The notes: generated by a model from the sequence alone, not told the origin. 64,000 nt of DNA from Pestalotiopsis fici W106-1 (GCF_000516985.1 NW_006917105.1:124001-188000), one strand, 5' to 3'; shown: positions 11,472 to 23,304, counted from the first letter of the stretch. Program-made: numbers and translations.

Positions 11472-13183
11472 TTGTTGAATATTGAATCGATGGGCTTAAC
11501 CATTGAATTGAGCTGGGGCATGGATCTGCTGGGAGAACCTCCACCGAACAACCAACACCTCCAGGTTATCGCGTGATCAGGCCGGTAACTTGATCACTTC
11601 AGGGCTGCATCTTGTGCGGTAGCATTTGAGTGAACATATCCATAGCACAGAAAAGATGTTGAATTGGATGACCTCAATGAGGAATCATTGGGGATCATTG
11701 GAATATGCTTACACACATGAAGGCCTAATCAGATCTTACTTTTTCACCCCGAGCCGGTAATACTGATTGGAGCATTGTAGACTATCAAGGCGCCGCTATC
11801 TCTTTCTAGCTCTGCGCAATTAATAATCAGATAAAAAGTGATGCATGATTTGTGACAAACAAGACCAAAACCGTGAGCATCATATTTGGCTGCGAGCTTG
11901 CATCATGATGATCAAGGAGTGATGCGCATAAAGTAGCCCTCATGGTATCTCACTAGGCCCGGACCGACAGGCCTACAGGATCGGTACCTACACGGGCTGT
12001 ATACTATAATACATATCTAATCCGTGATTAGAGTCTGAACGCACCCCTCCCCAAATTGTCTCACTGTATACTAGGTACTTACCCAATGCTGCACTCATGA
12101 GCCCGCGTGCTGATTCGATAGGTTCTTTTGGCTGCTCGAGGAGCAGTAGGTGCAAGTCAGAGAAAATACCGTCTAGTAAAACATAATATGTCGCTGTGAG
12201 GCTACGGAAGATGTAGTCGGAAGGGGGCAAGTTTCCTGCCGAGTTGAACCCTACAAACTTCAGGGCTGATAGAGCGGTTGTGAATCAATATCTATAGTGA
12301 CCTCGTAGCACTTACCGAGCACCGTATTTTGCCAATGTTGTAAGCTAAATTATTCGTCGTACTCGACGGTTAGCAATTCTGTACATCCTGTGGGTGTAAC
12401 CCTCTTCGCGACGGGCCTAGAACTTACACTTCAAAAGGTCTGCAGTTACACTTGTGGTCGGCATGCCCGCTTATTCCCGCATATCGCCAGTTCGAGACCT
12501 GCATTAATGGTCACTGACAGCGCTTGGGGGCCTTTGGGGCCGAGTATTGACCTGGATAAAATCTGAGAAAACCCGGTGCCCGGCCTCTCCCCCACGTGCC
12601 GCGATGGGAATAAACGGAAATATCTTGCACCTGTACTTAAGCTTTCGCCAGTAACATGTCTACACCATAAGCGGCATGGTGGACAGCACAGGTGGATCTA
12701 TTTCGTCAATTCCCGTCCAAATTTCCCATCCTCTGGACAAGTCGCAACCAGGAACCGACGAGAATGGCGGAGTTCCAGCGCCCACAGGAGTCACCGCCCA
12801 GCTTCTGCGTTCCTCGTTTCCAGGCTCACGCTCCTTGGCAGTTGGCTTGCCCATAGGTATATCGGATGAAGCCCCATCGATGAATTCCCTCTATCGGCAC
12901 ATGGCTCTCGTTAATCCAGGAAAGCGCGGGGAAAAGACGGGCGTGTCCTCATGAGCCAACTTTCCGTGCAAACTTGCCTTTCAGCTCATTGCATTTGAAA
13001 GACTTTGGGGATTCCCAGAAAACAGTCGCTCATTTACTTTTGAATTTTTACTAGTCCGCCGCATACTTCTGTCTCTCCCCAACAGGTAGCCAAGACTGGC
13101 TCACTTGATAAACCTCGGACCTCCATTCTCGTGCACTCTTTATTTTGTCCTCGTCGTTAGGTACACCTCGTCACAAAGCGCGG
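11472..13183. other. Intergenic, DUF3433 3' flank and DHA1 transporter promoter
   Basis: No gene is supported in these 1.7 kb. Frames at 11988-12230 (minus) and 12576-12954 (plus) show no family features. Repeat copy B (11632-11713) lies at the left. The bases before 13184 should contain the promoter of the MFS gene; a pyrimidine-rich stretch is seen around 13065-13140. Confidence 0.5.
11632..11713 (+). repeat. Direct repeat, copy B
   Basis: This is the second copy of the two-block repeat described at 6815-6933, in the same orientation and about 160 bp after the stop of the DUF3433 gene. The spacer between the two blocks is shorter here. Confidence 0.85.
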
Positions 13184-15174
13184 ATGGAGCCACTCGACGC
13201 TGGTGCTCGCCCACTGCCATACAGCGAGAACTCGAGTCGCGCTGAGCTTGCCCATGTACGGCAGCTTGATGAATCGAATGACAAGATCAACGAGTCCTTG
13301 GTACAACATACTCCATCACCGCCCGAGCAACAAACCAGCCACGATGAGCGAGAAAAGGGGCTCGGAAAGTCGGCCAGCCCCATCAAAGATGCTGATATGC
13401 CGGTTACTGAGCTCTACTTGACCTTTGATACTATTCTTCCGATACCGAACTCGTCTTCGACTCACCAGGGTGCTGTGCCGCCGCCGAGCCCAGACCTGAG
13501 CCGTTATGGAAACCCAACCAAGTTACCTCGCGCGAAGAAGAACATTATGCTTCTATTGTCGTGTATCGCGACTTGCTTGACAGCGTATACTGCTGGCGCA
13601 TACTCTCCACCCGCAGACCTACTTGCTTCCGAGTTTGGTGTGTCTCGAACTGCCATACTGGTTGGTATCACGCTTTTTACAGTTGGATTTGGGATTGCAC
13701 CCATGATATTGGCACCTTTCTCCGAGGTTAATGGTCGATATCCGGTGTTTGTCGTGTCTGGCGTCGTGTTTGTGGTGTTCCAAGCTGTCTGCGGGGTGGT
13801 CCCCAATCTTGGCGGCATGCTGGTTGCCCGGTTTCTCTGTGGCGTGGGCGGGAGCGTCTTCAGCACCATGGTCGGTGGAGTCATTGCCGACTTATGGGAC
13901 AAGGAAGAACGTAACACACCAATGGCACTTTATAGCGGTGCTGTGCTCATTGGAACAGGACTCGGGCCACTCGATGCAAGTCTCATGGTCTATCGTTGGG
14001 GAGGCGACGGTATCGCGGGGCCGGGTGCCAAGTGGAGATGGGTTTTCTGGCATCAAGTTATTGCTGACGCGGTTTTGGTTATAGCACTAACAGTGCTCTT
14101 CCATGAAAGTCGGGGTAGCGTGCTGCTGAGCAGAAAAGCCAAGGCTCTCAATAAGTGGTACGAAGCTCGGGAAGAGAAAGGATTCTTCGGCGTCTGGATC
14201 AAGCATTCGTCCGACCTTGGCCTTTCCGCTCTTGGGTCTGGGTCATCGTTGGACGAGGAAAAAGCCTTGTTCACTACAGTGCCGCCAAGCGAACAAGAAA
14301 TGCTCAAAAATGGCTACAATCTTGAACGTGTCCGGTGGCTGGTCAAGGAGGACGAACAAAGGGCATCGTTGATGACCATGATCACTGTCTCACTATTCCG
14401 GCCATTCCATCTACTCTTTACCGAACCCGCAGTGTTCTTCTTCTCGTTATGGGTTTCATTTGCGTGGGCGGTTCTGTACTTGACATTTGGTTCTATACCC
14501 CTTGTTTTCTCAAGACAACACGGTTTCAACACGGAACAATCAGGCTATGTTTTTATAGCCATGATTGTGGGTTCGCTTATTGCCACGGCTATAGGCGTTT
14601 ACCAAGAATATTTACTCAAATATCCAAAGTGGCAGCGCAAGGCCACCGACCCTTCCGGGTTCTGGTCCTTTATGCGTCGACGCTTTCCTGTTGATGCGCC
14701 CGAATCTCGACTCTATTTTACCTGCATCTCCAGCATTCTTCTCCCTTTGGGCCTGTACATGTTTGGTTTTGCATCGAAGCCCTCTATTCACTGGATCGTA
14801 CCAACCATCGCAATCGGCTTTGCGACCATGGGCATATATACCATTTACCTTGCGACCTTCAACTACCTCGCCGATAGTTATCAGACGTATGCGTCTTCAG
14901 CTCTTGCTGCGCAGTCGTTCTGCCGTAACATGCTTGGCGGTGCTTTTCCTCTAGTTGTAAGACCTCTTTTTGTGAATCTGGGAGAGGCCAAAGCCGGAGG
15001 ATTACTAGGTGCCATCGCCACTGTGTTGACGGTTGTGCCATGGGTTTTGGCCATCTTTGGGGAGAAGATTCGAAAACGGAGTAAATTCGCCGTTGTAAGT
15101 TGACTTGTTTTTGCGACGCTTCGCTGCATGATACTGACGTTTGTGAATAGGCACTTGAACACGAATTGAGGTAG
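13184..15174 (+). CDS. MFS transporter, DHA1 family (drug/polyamine exporter-like)
   Basis: The protein is 644 aa. The first true ATG is at 13184; the open frame begins earlier only with a TTG codon. Exon 1 runs to 15094. A 56-bp intron (donor GTAAGT, branch-like ACTGAC, acceptor TAG) leads to a 24-nt last exon that changes the C-terminus to KFAVALEHELR, the usual ending in this group. After an approximately 120-residue polar N-terminus come 12 predicted helices. Family marks are the motif-A-like loop APFSEVNGRYPVF, the segment DLWDKEERNTPMALYSGAVL, KWRWVFWHQVIAD, and ESRGSVLLSRKAKALNKW. Relatives export drugs, azoles or polyamines across the plasma membrane by proton antiport. The substrate cannot be told from sequence. 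The stretch after GTGLGPL is less conserved than usual. Confidence 0.92.
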
Positions 15175-16548
15175 TGCGAATCACAGCGAGAATTCTCTGA
15201 AGATCCTCCAGTGTCAAAGACAGGCAACCTTTCATGTGCAAGCAAATACCTGAAAACTTCTATCGTGGAATCTTACGTCTTACTCAGCTATTTTGTCCTA
15301 GCTGAGAATGACTTCAAGTCGCTATCTTCATAATCTCAAATGTATTCCGCAAATGAAGTGAAATTGGCGCCTTAGTGTACGCACAACGTTCAACGTTGTC
15401 TCATACTGATTCAAGAGCCTCTTTCCACCGTGCGCATCTAAATTTAATAGTGTCCTTTTCTGGCTATGCAGCGTTAAGCCTTACCAATGCCATACCAAGC
15501 CTTCGTATGTGTTGTTCAGATATCAAATAGACACAAGCCTTAGTAGACGCCTCTTTCGACCACGTTGATCTGGACGCCGTAGTGCGTGCTTTGATATTAC
15601 TGGGATCTACAATTACGCCTCTACACCCGGCATCAGATTGCACAAACAGAGGGACTTGTTCTTGAAGATGCCCACCCCAATGTGATTCGATCATCTTGAT
15701 GCTTCATTCTTCGATGCGTACTGCCTAGGGTTGAATCTTGGTTGCGCGCTCACCCTGACATGACTGCTTATGCTCGTGGAGGGCTCACTGGATGATGCCG
15801 CGACTCGAGAACCGTTTAAGATTGCAAGAACCGGCGTTGGATCGGCAAAGGCGGATTCGGGAGCCAATTAGAAGTGCGGCCAGTCCAAACGGATTCTTGT
15901 TGTGATCGGACAAAACGCCTAGCGCCCGAAGATGCCAAGACTAAACCCAGCTGATTCCCTCTTATCACGTCGCATCGCCGCTGGGTGGATACTTGACTGC
16001 TCCCGCAAAACGGGAACTCTCGACCTCGATCAACCTGCTACTACTACAACTTGCAAGGAGGGCAGAAGAAACCATTCGTAGATAACTTGGCAGCAGAGTC
16101 TAATTTGATTACGAGTCAGGCGTTTTCGGCCTTGGCTTTGCTATCAACAAGACGGCGCGGTAGTACGTAAGATTGATTAGCGATTGCCCTATTCGGAGCC
16201 ACTTCTTCACTGTTTCGCGCGGAGTGCTCCCGATCGGGTGGAACGATAGTCGTCGTTGCTCCCTCTTTGGCCTGGGGTAAAAGACTGGACAGGTTACTCG
16301 ACACTCCACATCTGGCTTTATTCCACGAACCATATCTTATCTCATGAAGATAAGGTTTCCTGAATCTTGATAATTATCCGTATTAGATATTGATTTCTGT
16401 AAGAGATCTTTTGGGCTTGTCGAGCAGATACAATGACATCCTTATACAGCGCTACTGCTGTCGATTCAACCAAGTGCTGCATTCCAGTTCCACGACCTGC
16501 CAGTGACATTGTGATTGTCCGGACAGCCCCCTTTGGTCCCTAGCCGTC
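15175..16548. other. Intergenic between two MFS genes, contains GATA-rich promoter
   Basis: I see no coding exon in these 1.37 kb. The right part (16333-16389) holds a tight cluster of GATA cores described separately. The rest shows no repeat or RNA gene that I can recognise. Confidence 0.5.
16333..16389 (+). promoter_or_regulatory. GATA-factor site cluster upstream of the Dal5-like gene
   Basis: Six GATA/TATC cores lie within 57 bp: TATC at 16333 and 16338, GATA at 16349 and 16369, TATC at 16375 and GATA at 16386. Two form close inverted pairs (TTATC-ATGAA-GATAAG and GATAATTATC). The cluster is 160-216 bp before the ATG of an allantoate-permease-like gene. Fungal AreA/Nit2-type nitrogen regulators bind paired GATA sites, so nitrogen-limitation control is a reasonable inference. 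Confidence 0.7.
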
Positions 16549-18208
16549 ATGGATTCTACAAACCAACAGCCCGTTGGTAAGGGCGCAACGGCGGACGATA
16601 TCAATACCGAGAAGAAAACACCACTTGCAGCAATTACGGATGAGGAACCGGATCTGAAGCAAGGAGTTTGCATCGACCAACTTGACGAAGCCGAAATATT
16701 CCTGCGAGAAAATGGAATCTCGCATCAACACCTCCACGAGCTGCTCAACGACAAAGAGACACAGCGCAAACTCGTCCGCAGGGTAGACTGGACACTTCTC
16801 CCTCTACTCGCCGGAACATATCTGCTTCAATACGTAGACAAGCAGGCGCTGTCTTATGGCGCCGTATTCGACCTTTTCGACACAACAGGCATATCCACCA
16901 ATCAATATTCATGGCTGACGTCCATCTTCTATTTCGCCTACCTTGTCGCCGAATGGCCATGCAGCTACGTTGTCCAGCATTACCCTACCAGTAAAGTTAT
17001 CGGAAGCTTTGTAGTATGTTGGGGATGTGTAATGGCTGCGACGGCTGCGTGCTCCAATTTCACCGGACTGGCCATTTGCAGATTTCTCCTCGGCTGCTTT
17101 GAGGCCGTTATTACGCCGGCATTCATGATGATTGTCAGTATGTGGTATCTCCGGGACGAACAACCCTTTAGGGCCGGCATATTCTATTGTATGAATGGCA
17201 TTGGATCCATGGTTGCCGGGCTTCTCTTTTATGGTGTCGGCCAAGCCAAGGGCTGGGATGTCTGGCGCATCATCTGCATCATTTGTGGAGGGTTGACCAT
17301 CATTTGGGGCGTTGTACTCTTCACCTTTCTTCCCAGCAACATCCTCACAGCCAAGGGCTATACCATTGAAGAAAAGGCCATGCTTGTCGCACGCAGCCAG
17401 AGCAACAACATTGGTGTCTACAGCCGCAAGATCCGCAGATCCCAAGTCAAGGAGGCTTTGTTGGATCCGCAAGTATGGCTACTTTTCCTCTACGTGCTAC
17501 TGAATGAGTGCATCAATGGAGGTCTGGCCTCGTTCGCCAAACTCATTGTCAAGGGTTTCACCGACGATGCCTTGATGACGGTTGTCTATGGTATCCCATA
17601 TGGAGCTTGGTTAGCCTTTTTCATTCTCACCGGTCCTTATTGTGCTGGAAAGTTCAAGAACTCCCGGACATGGATTATGATGATTTGGGTCTGCCCAACC
17701 ATCATTGCCATGATCCTATTCTGGAAGTTGCCTAGGACCAATAAGAACGGATTGTTGATGGGCTATTACATTGTAAGTCTAAAACTCGTCGTCGATGCGT
17801 ACGATAACTGACATGATATTACAATAGGCTCCTGCTTTCGTTGGCTCCCTCGTAGTAGCCCTGCAAATGCCATCAGCAAACCTTGGCGGTTACACCAAAC
17901 GAACGACCGCTACGGCCTTCGTCTTTCTCGCCTACTGTATCGGTAACATTATCGGACCGCATGCGTTTTTGGCCGCCGAGGCGCCGATCTATCAGACCGG
18001 CTGCAAATTCATCATCGGCTGTGGCGTTGCACAGATAGCTGTTGCTGCTTGTCTTAGAAGCCTCCTCGTGAGTAGAAATAAGTCAAGAGATGCGGCAACA
18101 GCTGCAATTGCTCAAAGCTCCGCCGCTGTGGCTGATGAAGCCGTTATGGATGAGGTTATTGAGGACTTGACCGATTTTGAGAACGCAAAGTTCAGGTATT
18201 CCTACTAG
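16549..18208 (+). CDS. MFS anion:cation symporter, Dal5/allantoate permease-like
   Basis: The protein is 534 aa in two exons: 16549-17772 and 17828-18208. They join in phase 0 across a 55-bp intron with donor GTAAGT and a TAG acceptor. Visible family marks are WTLLPLLAGTYLLQYVDKQA in helix 1, the QYSWLTSIFYFAYLVAEWP helix 2, RFLLGCFEAVITPAFM in helices 4-5, and MVSMW-like VSMWYLRDEQPFRAGIFY. The second exon carries SANLGGYTKRTTATAFVFLA and GNIIGPHAF, typical of helices 10-11. The ending FRYSY is of the ACS type. Members import allantoate, ureidosuccinate, nicotinate, pantothenate or small peptides with protons at the plasma membrane. The exact substrate is unknown. The dense GATA cluster upstream supports a role in nitrogen scavenging. 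Confidence 0.94.
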
Positions 18209-19905
18209 AGCTCAATTTTTCTTGGACTCAGATGTTTCCTAGACAAATCGCGCAATGGCAGATAATGGATACGGTCACATATTGACCTGTAGAAAGCACG
18301 AATTAATGACAAATTTGATGATGGATGCACTCATAAATGACCGTTGCGGAGCGTGTGTTAAAGCGGCCATTACACAGTGTACAATCATCACTAGCCACGA
18401 ATGATATCTTTTGATGAAACAATGTTCAATAAGACCAAGCCAGTGCTGATCGTCGCTTGTACTACAAGATCGCTCTAATTGTTTGCACCTGCGGGTATGC
18501 GTAAATGCCATTAGTCATCTCGTCCGTGGCACCATACAGTCTCAAATTAATAGAGACAATGCCACCATCCTCTGGACCAGGCAACCAATTGTTTGTCCAG
18601 TTTGCTGGTGGTTGCAGGTTACCCGGTTGCACGAGTATCTGGAATGTGCCATCGCCATCCTGCAAGCTTGACCCGTTCGCAAATGTAAGATTGCTTCTAT
18701 CGCCGAGAGCATATCTGTCAAGAGGGTTGGCGATTAGATATCCGCCACTGTCATATGCTGTCAGGCTCCAGAATCCTCCCGAATGAATTCTGGGCTTCCC
18801 CGAGAAGGTCAGAAGCAGGGCCTGTTGGCTGGTGATGTTGATACTCTTTCCATATCTGTAGGTTGGGTATACGGCCTGTTCAGGTACCAGTGCAAGATAT
18901 CCCACTGTCGATATTTGGTATCTCGCGACATATTGGCTATCGTATAAGCCTATAATGCTTGCGTCCTTTGCAGTCCAATTCCCTCCCAGATCGTGTACAT
19001 AACTGGAATTATCCAGGAGGGCACTGGCAGAGGCATTAGCTGAAGCCGATGCGGCCGTGAGATTTGTGCCGTTTCTCTGAGTAAAGACGCCATTTGCGAC
19101 TCCCGCTTCCTCCAACAGGTTAGAAACCCAGGCTGCGTCACCTTGAGCAATTGGCAAATTCCAGGACGCAAACCGTGCTGTCAGCCTCAAGACCGCTTCT
19201 TCTAACGAAACGTTGAAGTTTTGTACATAATAAGGATCAGTAAAGATGCCAAGATCCAACATTGGGACACTTTGGCTTTGATTGGTTGTGACTTGGGTGA
19301 TGGAAAGACGATCCTGCAGGTCGTGAACTGCGTCGAGGTCATCTGAAGATTCGGGTAGAATTCTGGTCAGAGATATACCATACGGGGTCGGTAATGTAAT
19401 GCAAGCTTGATATGGTGATCCTGTAGGCGCCGTCTCTACGCCGTATTCCCCAGAACTGTAGCGGACTAGATATGTTCCAGCTTGGTCAGAACCTACAGAG
19501 CCGATATTGGCCACATTATTACCGTAACTTACCATGTTAACTTCCGATCATTCGTGTACTATGTTGGGCAGGACGTACGCATCATAAAATGGCCATATCC
19601 AATACCGGTTATCGAATTCTGGAACTGTTATCTCGAGGTCGGAAGTAGATAAATCGAGAAAAGCTCTTGTATAGAGAGTGTCGGCATTAGGACGAACGAC
19701 CCAGGTCTCGCTGGCGTTTGCTAGATCCCGCTGGTGAATCAAGAAGTTGGTGGTTGCATTCGGCGACCCTCGTACTGCCTGACCATATGCATAAAGAGGA
19801 TAACCATACTGTCCCAATGTTTAGATACAATTCAATCTTGAAGAAGAGGTCATAGCAGTCACAAAACTCACGGTATAGGCAAATGTCGTAGCATTTTGCG
19901 CGTCG

Positions 19906-19913
19906 CTGGGAGC
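19906..19913. repeat. Target-site duplication, left copy
   Basis: CTGGGAGC directly before the left terminal inverted repeat is identical to 23305-23312 directly after the right one. Eight base pairs is the duplication length made by hAT transposases. Confidence 0.95.
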
Positions 19914-19935
19914 CAGTGCTGGGACTAAGTCAAGT
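19914..19935 (+). repeat. hAT left terminal inverted repeat
   Basis: This 22-bp terminus starts CAGTG, as is usual for hAT elements. It is an exact inverted match to 23283-23304. Confidence 0.95.
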
Positions 19936-22900
19936 CGGTTTACTTAATAAGTCAGACTTACTTAACTAAGTAAATAAGCACCGAAAATTTGACGGACTTG
20001 TAAATAAGTCACATTTTAAGCCAGATTTGATTTAATTTAACTGCAAAACTCCGCTATTTCTTGTCGGATATTGCTTAAAATAAAATTAATCGAAAGCGCT
20101 CGCTTAGCTAAAGCTATTAACGTGTTTAAATTAGTGGATTTATAAAGTTACGTGGCGGTTATGCTATATTTTTTTGGCTGTAGCTTATAAGGGGTTATGC
20201 GGAGTTATTAGCTGTAATGCACCGATTTTTTAATAAATCCGCTATATGGCTGCGATTTATTACTAATTATTAGCTATAAGCAATTATAGCACATTTTGCG
20301 AATTTATAGTTAAGCTAATTATTTGGATAGATAAATAAGCTATCGATCGCAATTAAAAATAATACAACGCTATATTAAATCGCGAATTCTAAATTAATAA
20401 GATTAATCGCAACGTTAAGATCTTTTTTGCTATTTATTTTATTTATTTATTGCTTTACTTTTTATTATAATATTATTTGCTAAAATTAATGTTATTGCTA
20501 TTTACGACCCCGTAGCTATAATTACGGGAAGCAGCAGCGGCGCCATTATTGGCTAAAAAACCCTTTACCTATTCGTTCTAATTAGCGATAACTAAACGCC
20601 TAAATTAACAGCCTCCGGCTAGCATTAATGCCTTATTATGGCCTAGTAATTAAAAGATTTTAATGTCGCTAATCTGTTTCCTAACGCGCTATTAAGCGCG
20701 TTGCCTAAAGTGATTTTTAATAATAAAAAGCATAGCTATATTCCCGCTTATTTAATAAGGAAATCGTCGCATTTTAGCAAAACGCAGCTTAAAAAATTTA
20801 GCGGCTATATTTTCTAATATATAAATAATAGGCTAAATAGGCGTGGTATAATTAAGCCTAATAAGCTATAGTACTGCCGCCGATGCAATAAGGGGGGTAA
20901 TACCAGGCTATTCGATGCAAAAGCAATAATTTCCCTTTATAAGCATTTATTAAAAATAAATAAAATATTGCAAATTTATAGGGTTAAATAAATTTAATAA
21001 TTAACTTTATATAAAAATATTATATCGGTAAATATAGCAAAGCAATTATTATAGAATTTATTGCTATAGGCATTTACGTTCGCCGTATAATTAAGCGTAA
21101 AGCATTTAATATGCTAAAATAAATTATAAAGCACTTTCGTTAATAGTTAATTATTAACCCTTATTATATTATAGGCGAATTAAGGAAACGCCTTATAAAT
21201 TTTATTATCGCAAATAATATGCTATTTATAATTATAAAAGCTCCTAGCTTCCGCGAATTAATGGCATTCCTTAATTTAAGCTTTATTAGCATAGTTTTAT
21301 AATGCTATAAAATTATAATAATTTATATAATTAAAAAATATAAAGGATATAAAAAAGCTATTATTTAAAAGATTAAAAACGAAGCTATTTTAGTCTATTA
21401 TATTTTTTTTAATTATTAAACTTCGCTAAGGCAATAAGCCCTAATTAGTATAATTTGCCATTATATTAATTAGGCTTATAAGCGCCAGATTATGCTGCTA
21501 GCGCTAAGGGAAATCTATAGCAAATATAACGGCGTAAATTTCGGCAAGGCAGTTAAAGATATTAAAGCTAAGTTTAGTATAGGAAATAGGTGGTATGTTT
21601 TAGATAATGCGTCGAATAATAATATTGTAGTTTTATAGCTTTATGCAAATAGGCTGGAGTTGCCTATATAACATATATAATTTAGGATTGAAAACCGATA
21701 TAAGCGGCTATATTATTTCGGCTATATATTTAATTTAATCGCTAAAGCTTTGTTTAATGGCAAGTTTAAAGATAATTTAATGGGATTATTTTATAGCGAT
21801 AAGGATTACATTAAAGCTAAATATAATTTGTGGCTTAAAGCAAGGGTCGTTAAGAAGCTTTATAATATATATTCCTTTATTCGCAGTAATCCCTAGCGTA
21901 AAGAGGAATTTAAAATTATGGCGGCTATATATAAAGGAACCGTAAATCTAGGGGTTACGGATTTAGTACCACTAATTAAAAACGCTACGCGCTAGAACGG
22001 CGTATATTTAATAATTTAGCGCGTATTACGCTTAAAAATAGCATTTAACTATTGGTTTAGGCAATATAAATTACGTATTTATTTGTTTATAAAAAAGTAG
22101 GAAACCCTTATTTAAATGGAGGCGATTCTTAAGCCATTTTATAATTTAACGACCAGGTTCGAAGGCAACGACTGTTTAATTGATAAAGTTGCACCTGCGC
22201 TCGTATATATAATTAATTACTTAAAAGGCGTAATAATGGATTTTACCGATTCTGCTATTAGGAACCACGGCCTTACGCAGCTGGATATAGCTATTGCAAA
22301 TAGTAATTTAGTGGGTAAGCGATTTAGCCGTTTGCCGGCGCAATATTAAAACGATTTCGTTAGCGCGCTATCCACGTAACGCGAGCGCGTGGTTAAAGTT
22401 ATTAACGAGGATAACGAGCTCGGCTTTCGCTTTATCCGCTATTTTATTAAACGCGCTACGCAGCTTGCCCGCAAATATTTAAGGATGCTAGGTAAATCCA
22501 AGGTGTATTAGGCCGCCTATATTTTAAACCCTAAATATAAAATAAGCTGGATTAGGTGTAATAGGGAGGTTAAAAAAGTCGAATAAATTAGGTAAAATTT
22601 GAGTTATTTATTTAGTCGGTATTAAAAGCATTCTGTAATAGCAGCGCCACTAATAAAGTCTCCGAATTCGTCGTTCGGGTCGGATACCACGGCATTCGAG
22701 GACTACCTAAATATAAAGCTGCTAAAGGATTAGTTTTTTAGTTAGCCAGACGAAATCGTAAAGTATTTGCGTATACCCATAATTAAGGATTATAACTTAT
22801 TAAAATAGTAAGCGCGCTATAAATACGTATTTCTAGGCTTATACTAAATAATAATAGACTTGCTATTAATTCCCGCGATAAGCGCCGAATATAAGCGCTT

Positions 22901-23192
22901 ATTTAGTTAAGGCAAACTAACTTTATTATAAAAACGAATAACGATAACCTTAAAGCATTTAAAAGCCATTATTTATAATAAAAAATAGGCGCTAGTGCTA
23001 GGTAACGATAATATGGTATAGCTGGATATAGTATAACGTAAGGTTATTAATATTAGCAATAACGCGGACGCGTAAAATTTGATAGCTAGTTAGGGGCTGT
23101 TATAGCAACGTGTATATTTTAGATTAGGAAATAAATTCGGGTTTTGGTTATTCCAAGCTCCGTGATTGGTCAAATAAAGTCCGTGCATATAT

Positions 23193-23287
23193 CAAGTCAA
23201 GTTTTACAAGTAAATCAAACAAAGGGGTCGGACTTGGCTTGACTTGGCCAAGTAAGGCAAGTAGGGGGTCCGGACTTGACTTACTTG
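23193..23287. repeat. hAT right subterminal CAAGT/ACTTG motif array
   Basis: Nine copies of CAAGT or its complement ACTTG occur in about 95 bp (at 23193, 23198, 23207, 23232, 23242, 23249, 23258, 23274 and 23283). Clustered short subterminal motifs are transposase-binding sites in known hAT elements such as Ac. The left arm shows TAAGT/ACTTA variants instead. Confidence 0.8.
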
Positions 23288-23304
23288 ACTTAGTCCCAGC
23301 ACTG
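23283..23304 (-). repeat. hAT right terminal inverted repeat
   Basis: This is the exact inverted copy of 19914-19935, ending CAGCACTG on the plus strand. Confidence 0.95.

Larger units (their letters stand above)
19914..23304. mobile_element. hAT-superfamily DNA transposon, RIP-degraded
   Basis: This is a 3391-bp element with 22-bp identical terminal inverted repeats beginning CAGTGCTGGGACTAAGTCAA, flanked by a perfect 8-bp duplication of CTGGGAGC. The interior is very AT-rich, packed with TpA, and full of TAA/TAG stops. Relics of a plus-strand hAT transposase can still be read: LDNASNNN near 21599-21623, then RLYYFGYIFNLIAKALF near 21705-21755, then ILKPFYNLTTRFEGN in an open 77-codon stretch at 22116-22349. 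A decayed C-terminal dimerisation region follows (LRIPIIKDYNLLK near 22770-22805). The stops are mostly explained by C-to-T change of CAA, CAG and TGG codons, as RIP would produce. The element has full autonomous length but cannot make an active transposase. It may have been moved in trans or mutated after it landed. Confidence 0.95.

Noticed and set aside
11988..12230. 80-codon minus-strand frame
   Set aside because: It looked briefly like a piece of a transcription-factor domain, but there is no supporting exon on either side.
12460..12520. GTTCGAGACC-like sequence considered as a tRNA T-arm
   Set aside because: No matching acceptor stem, D-arm or anticodon arm could be folded around it; no tRNA gene was found in the window by eye.
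12576..12954. Two plus-strand frames of 92-97 codons
   Set aside because: They overlap each other and a minus-strand frame, and have no recognisable features.
22116..22349. 77-codon open frame considered as a separate gene
   Set aside because: It is a surviving piece of the hAT transposase inside the RIP-degraded element, not an independent gene.
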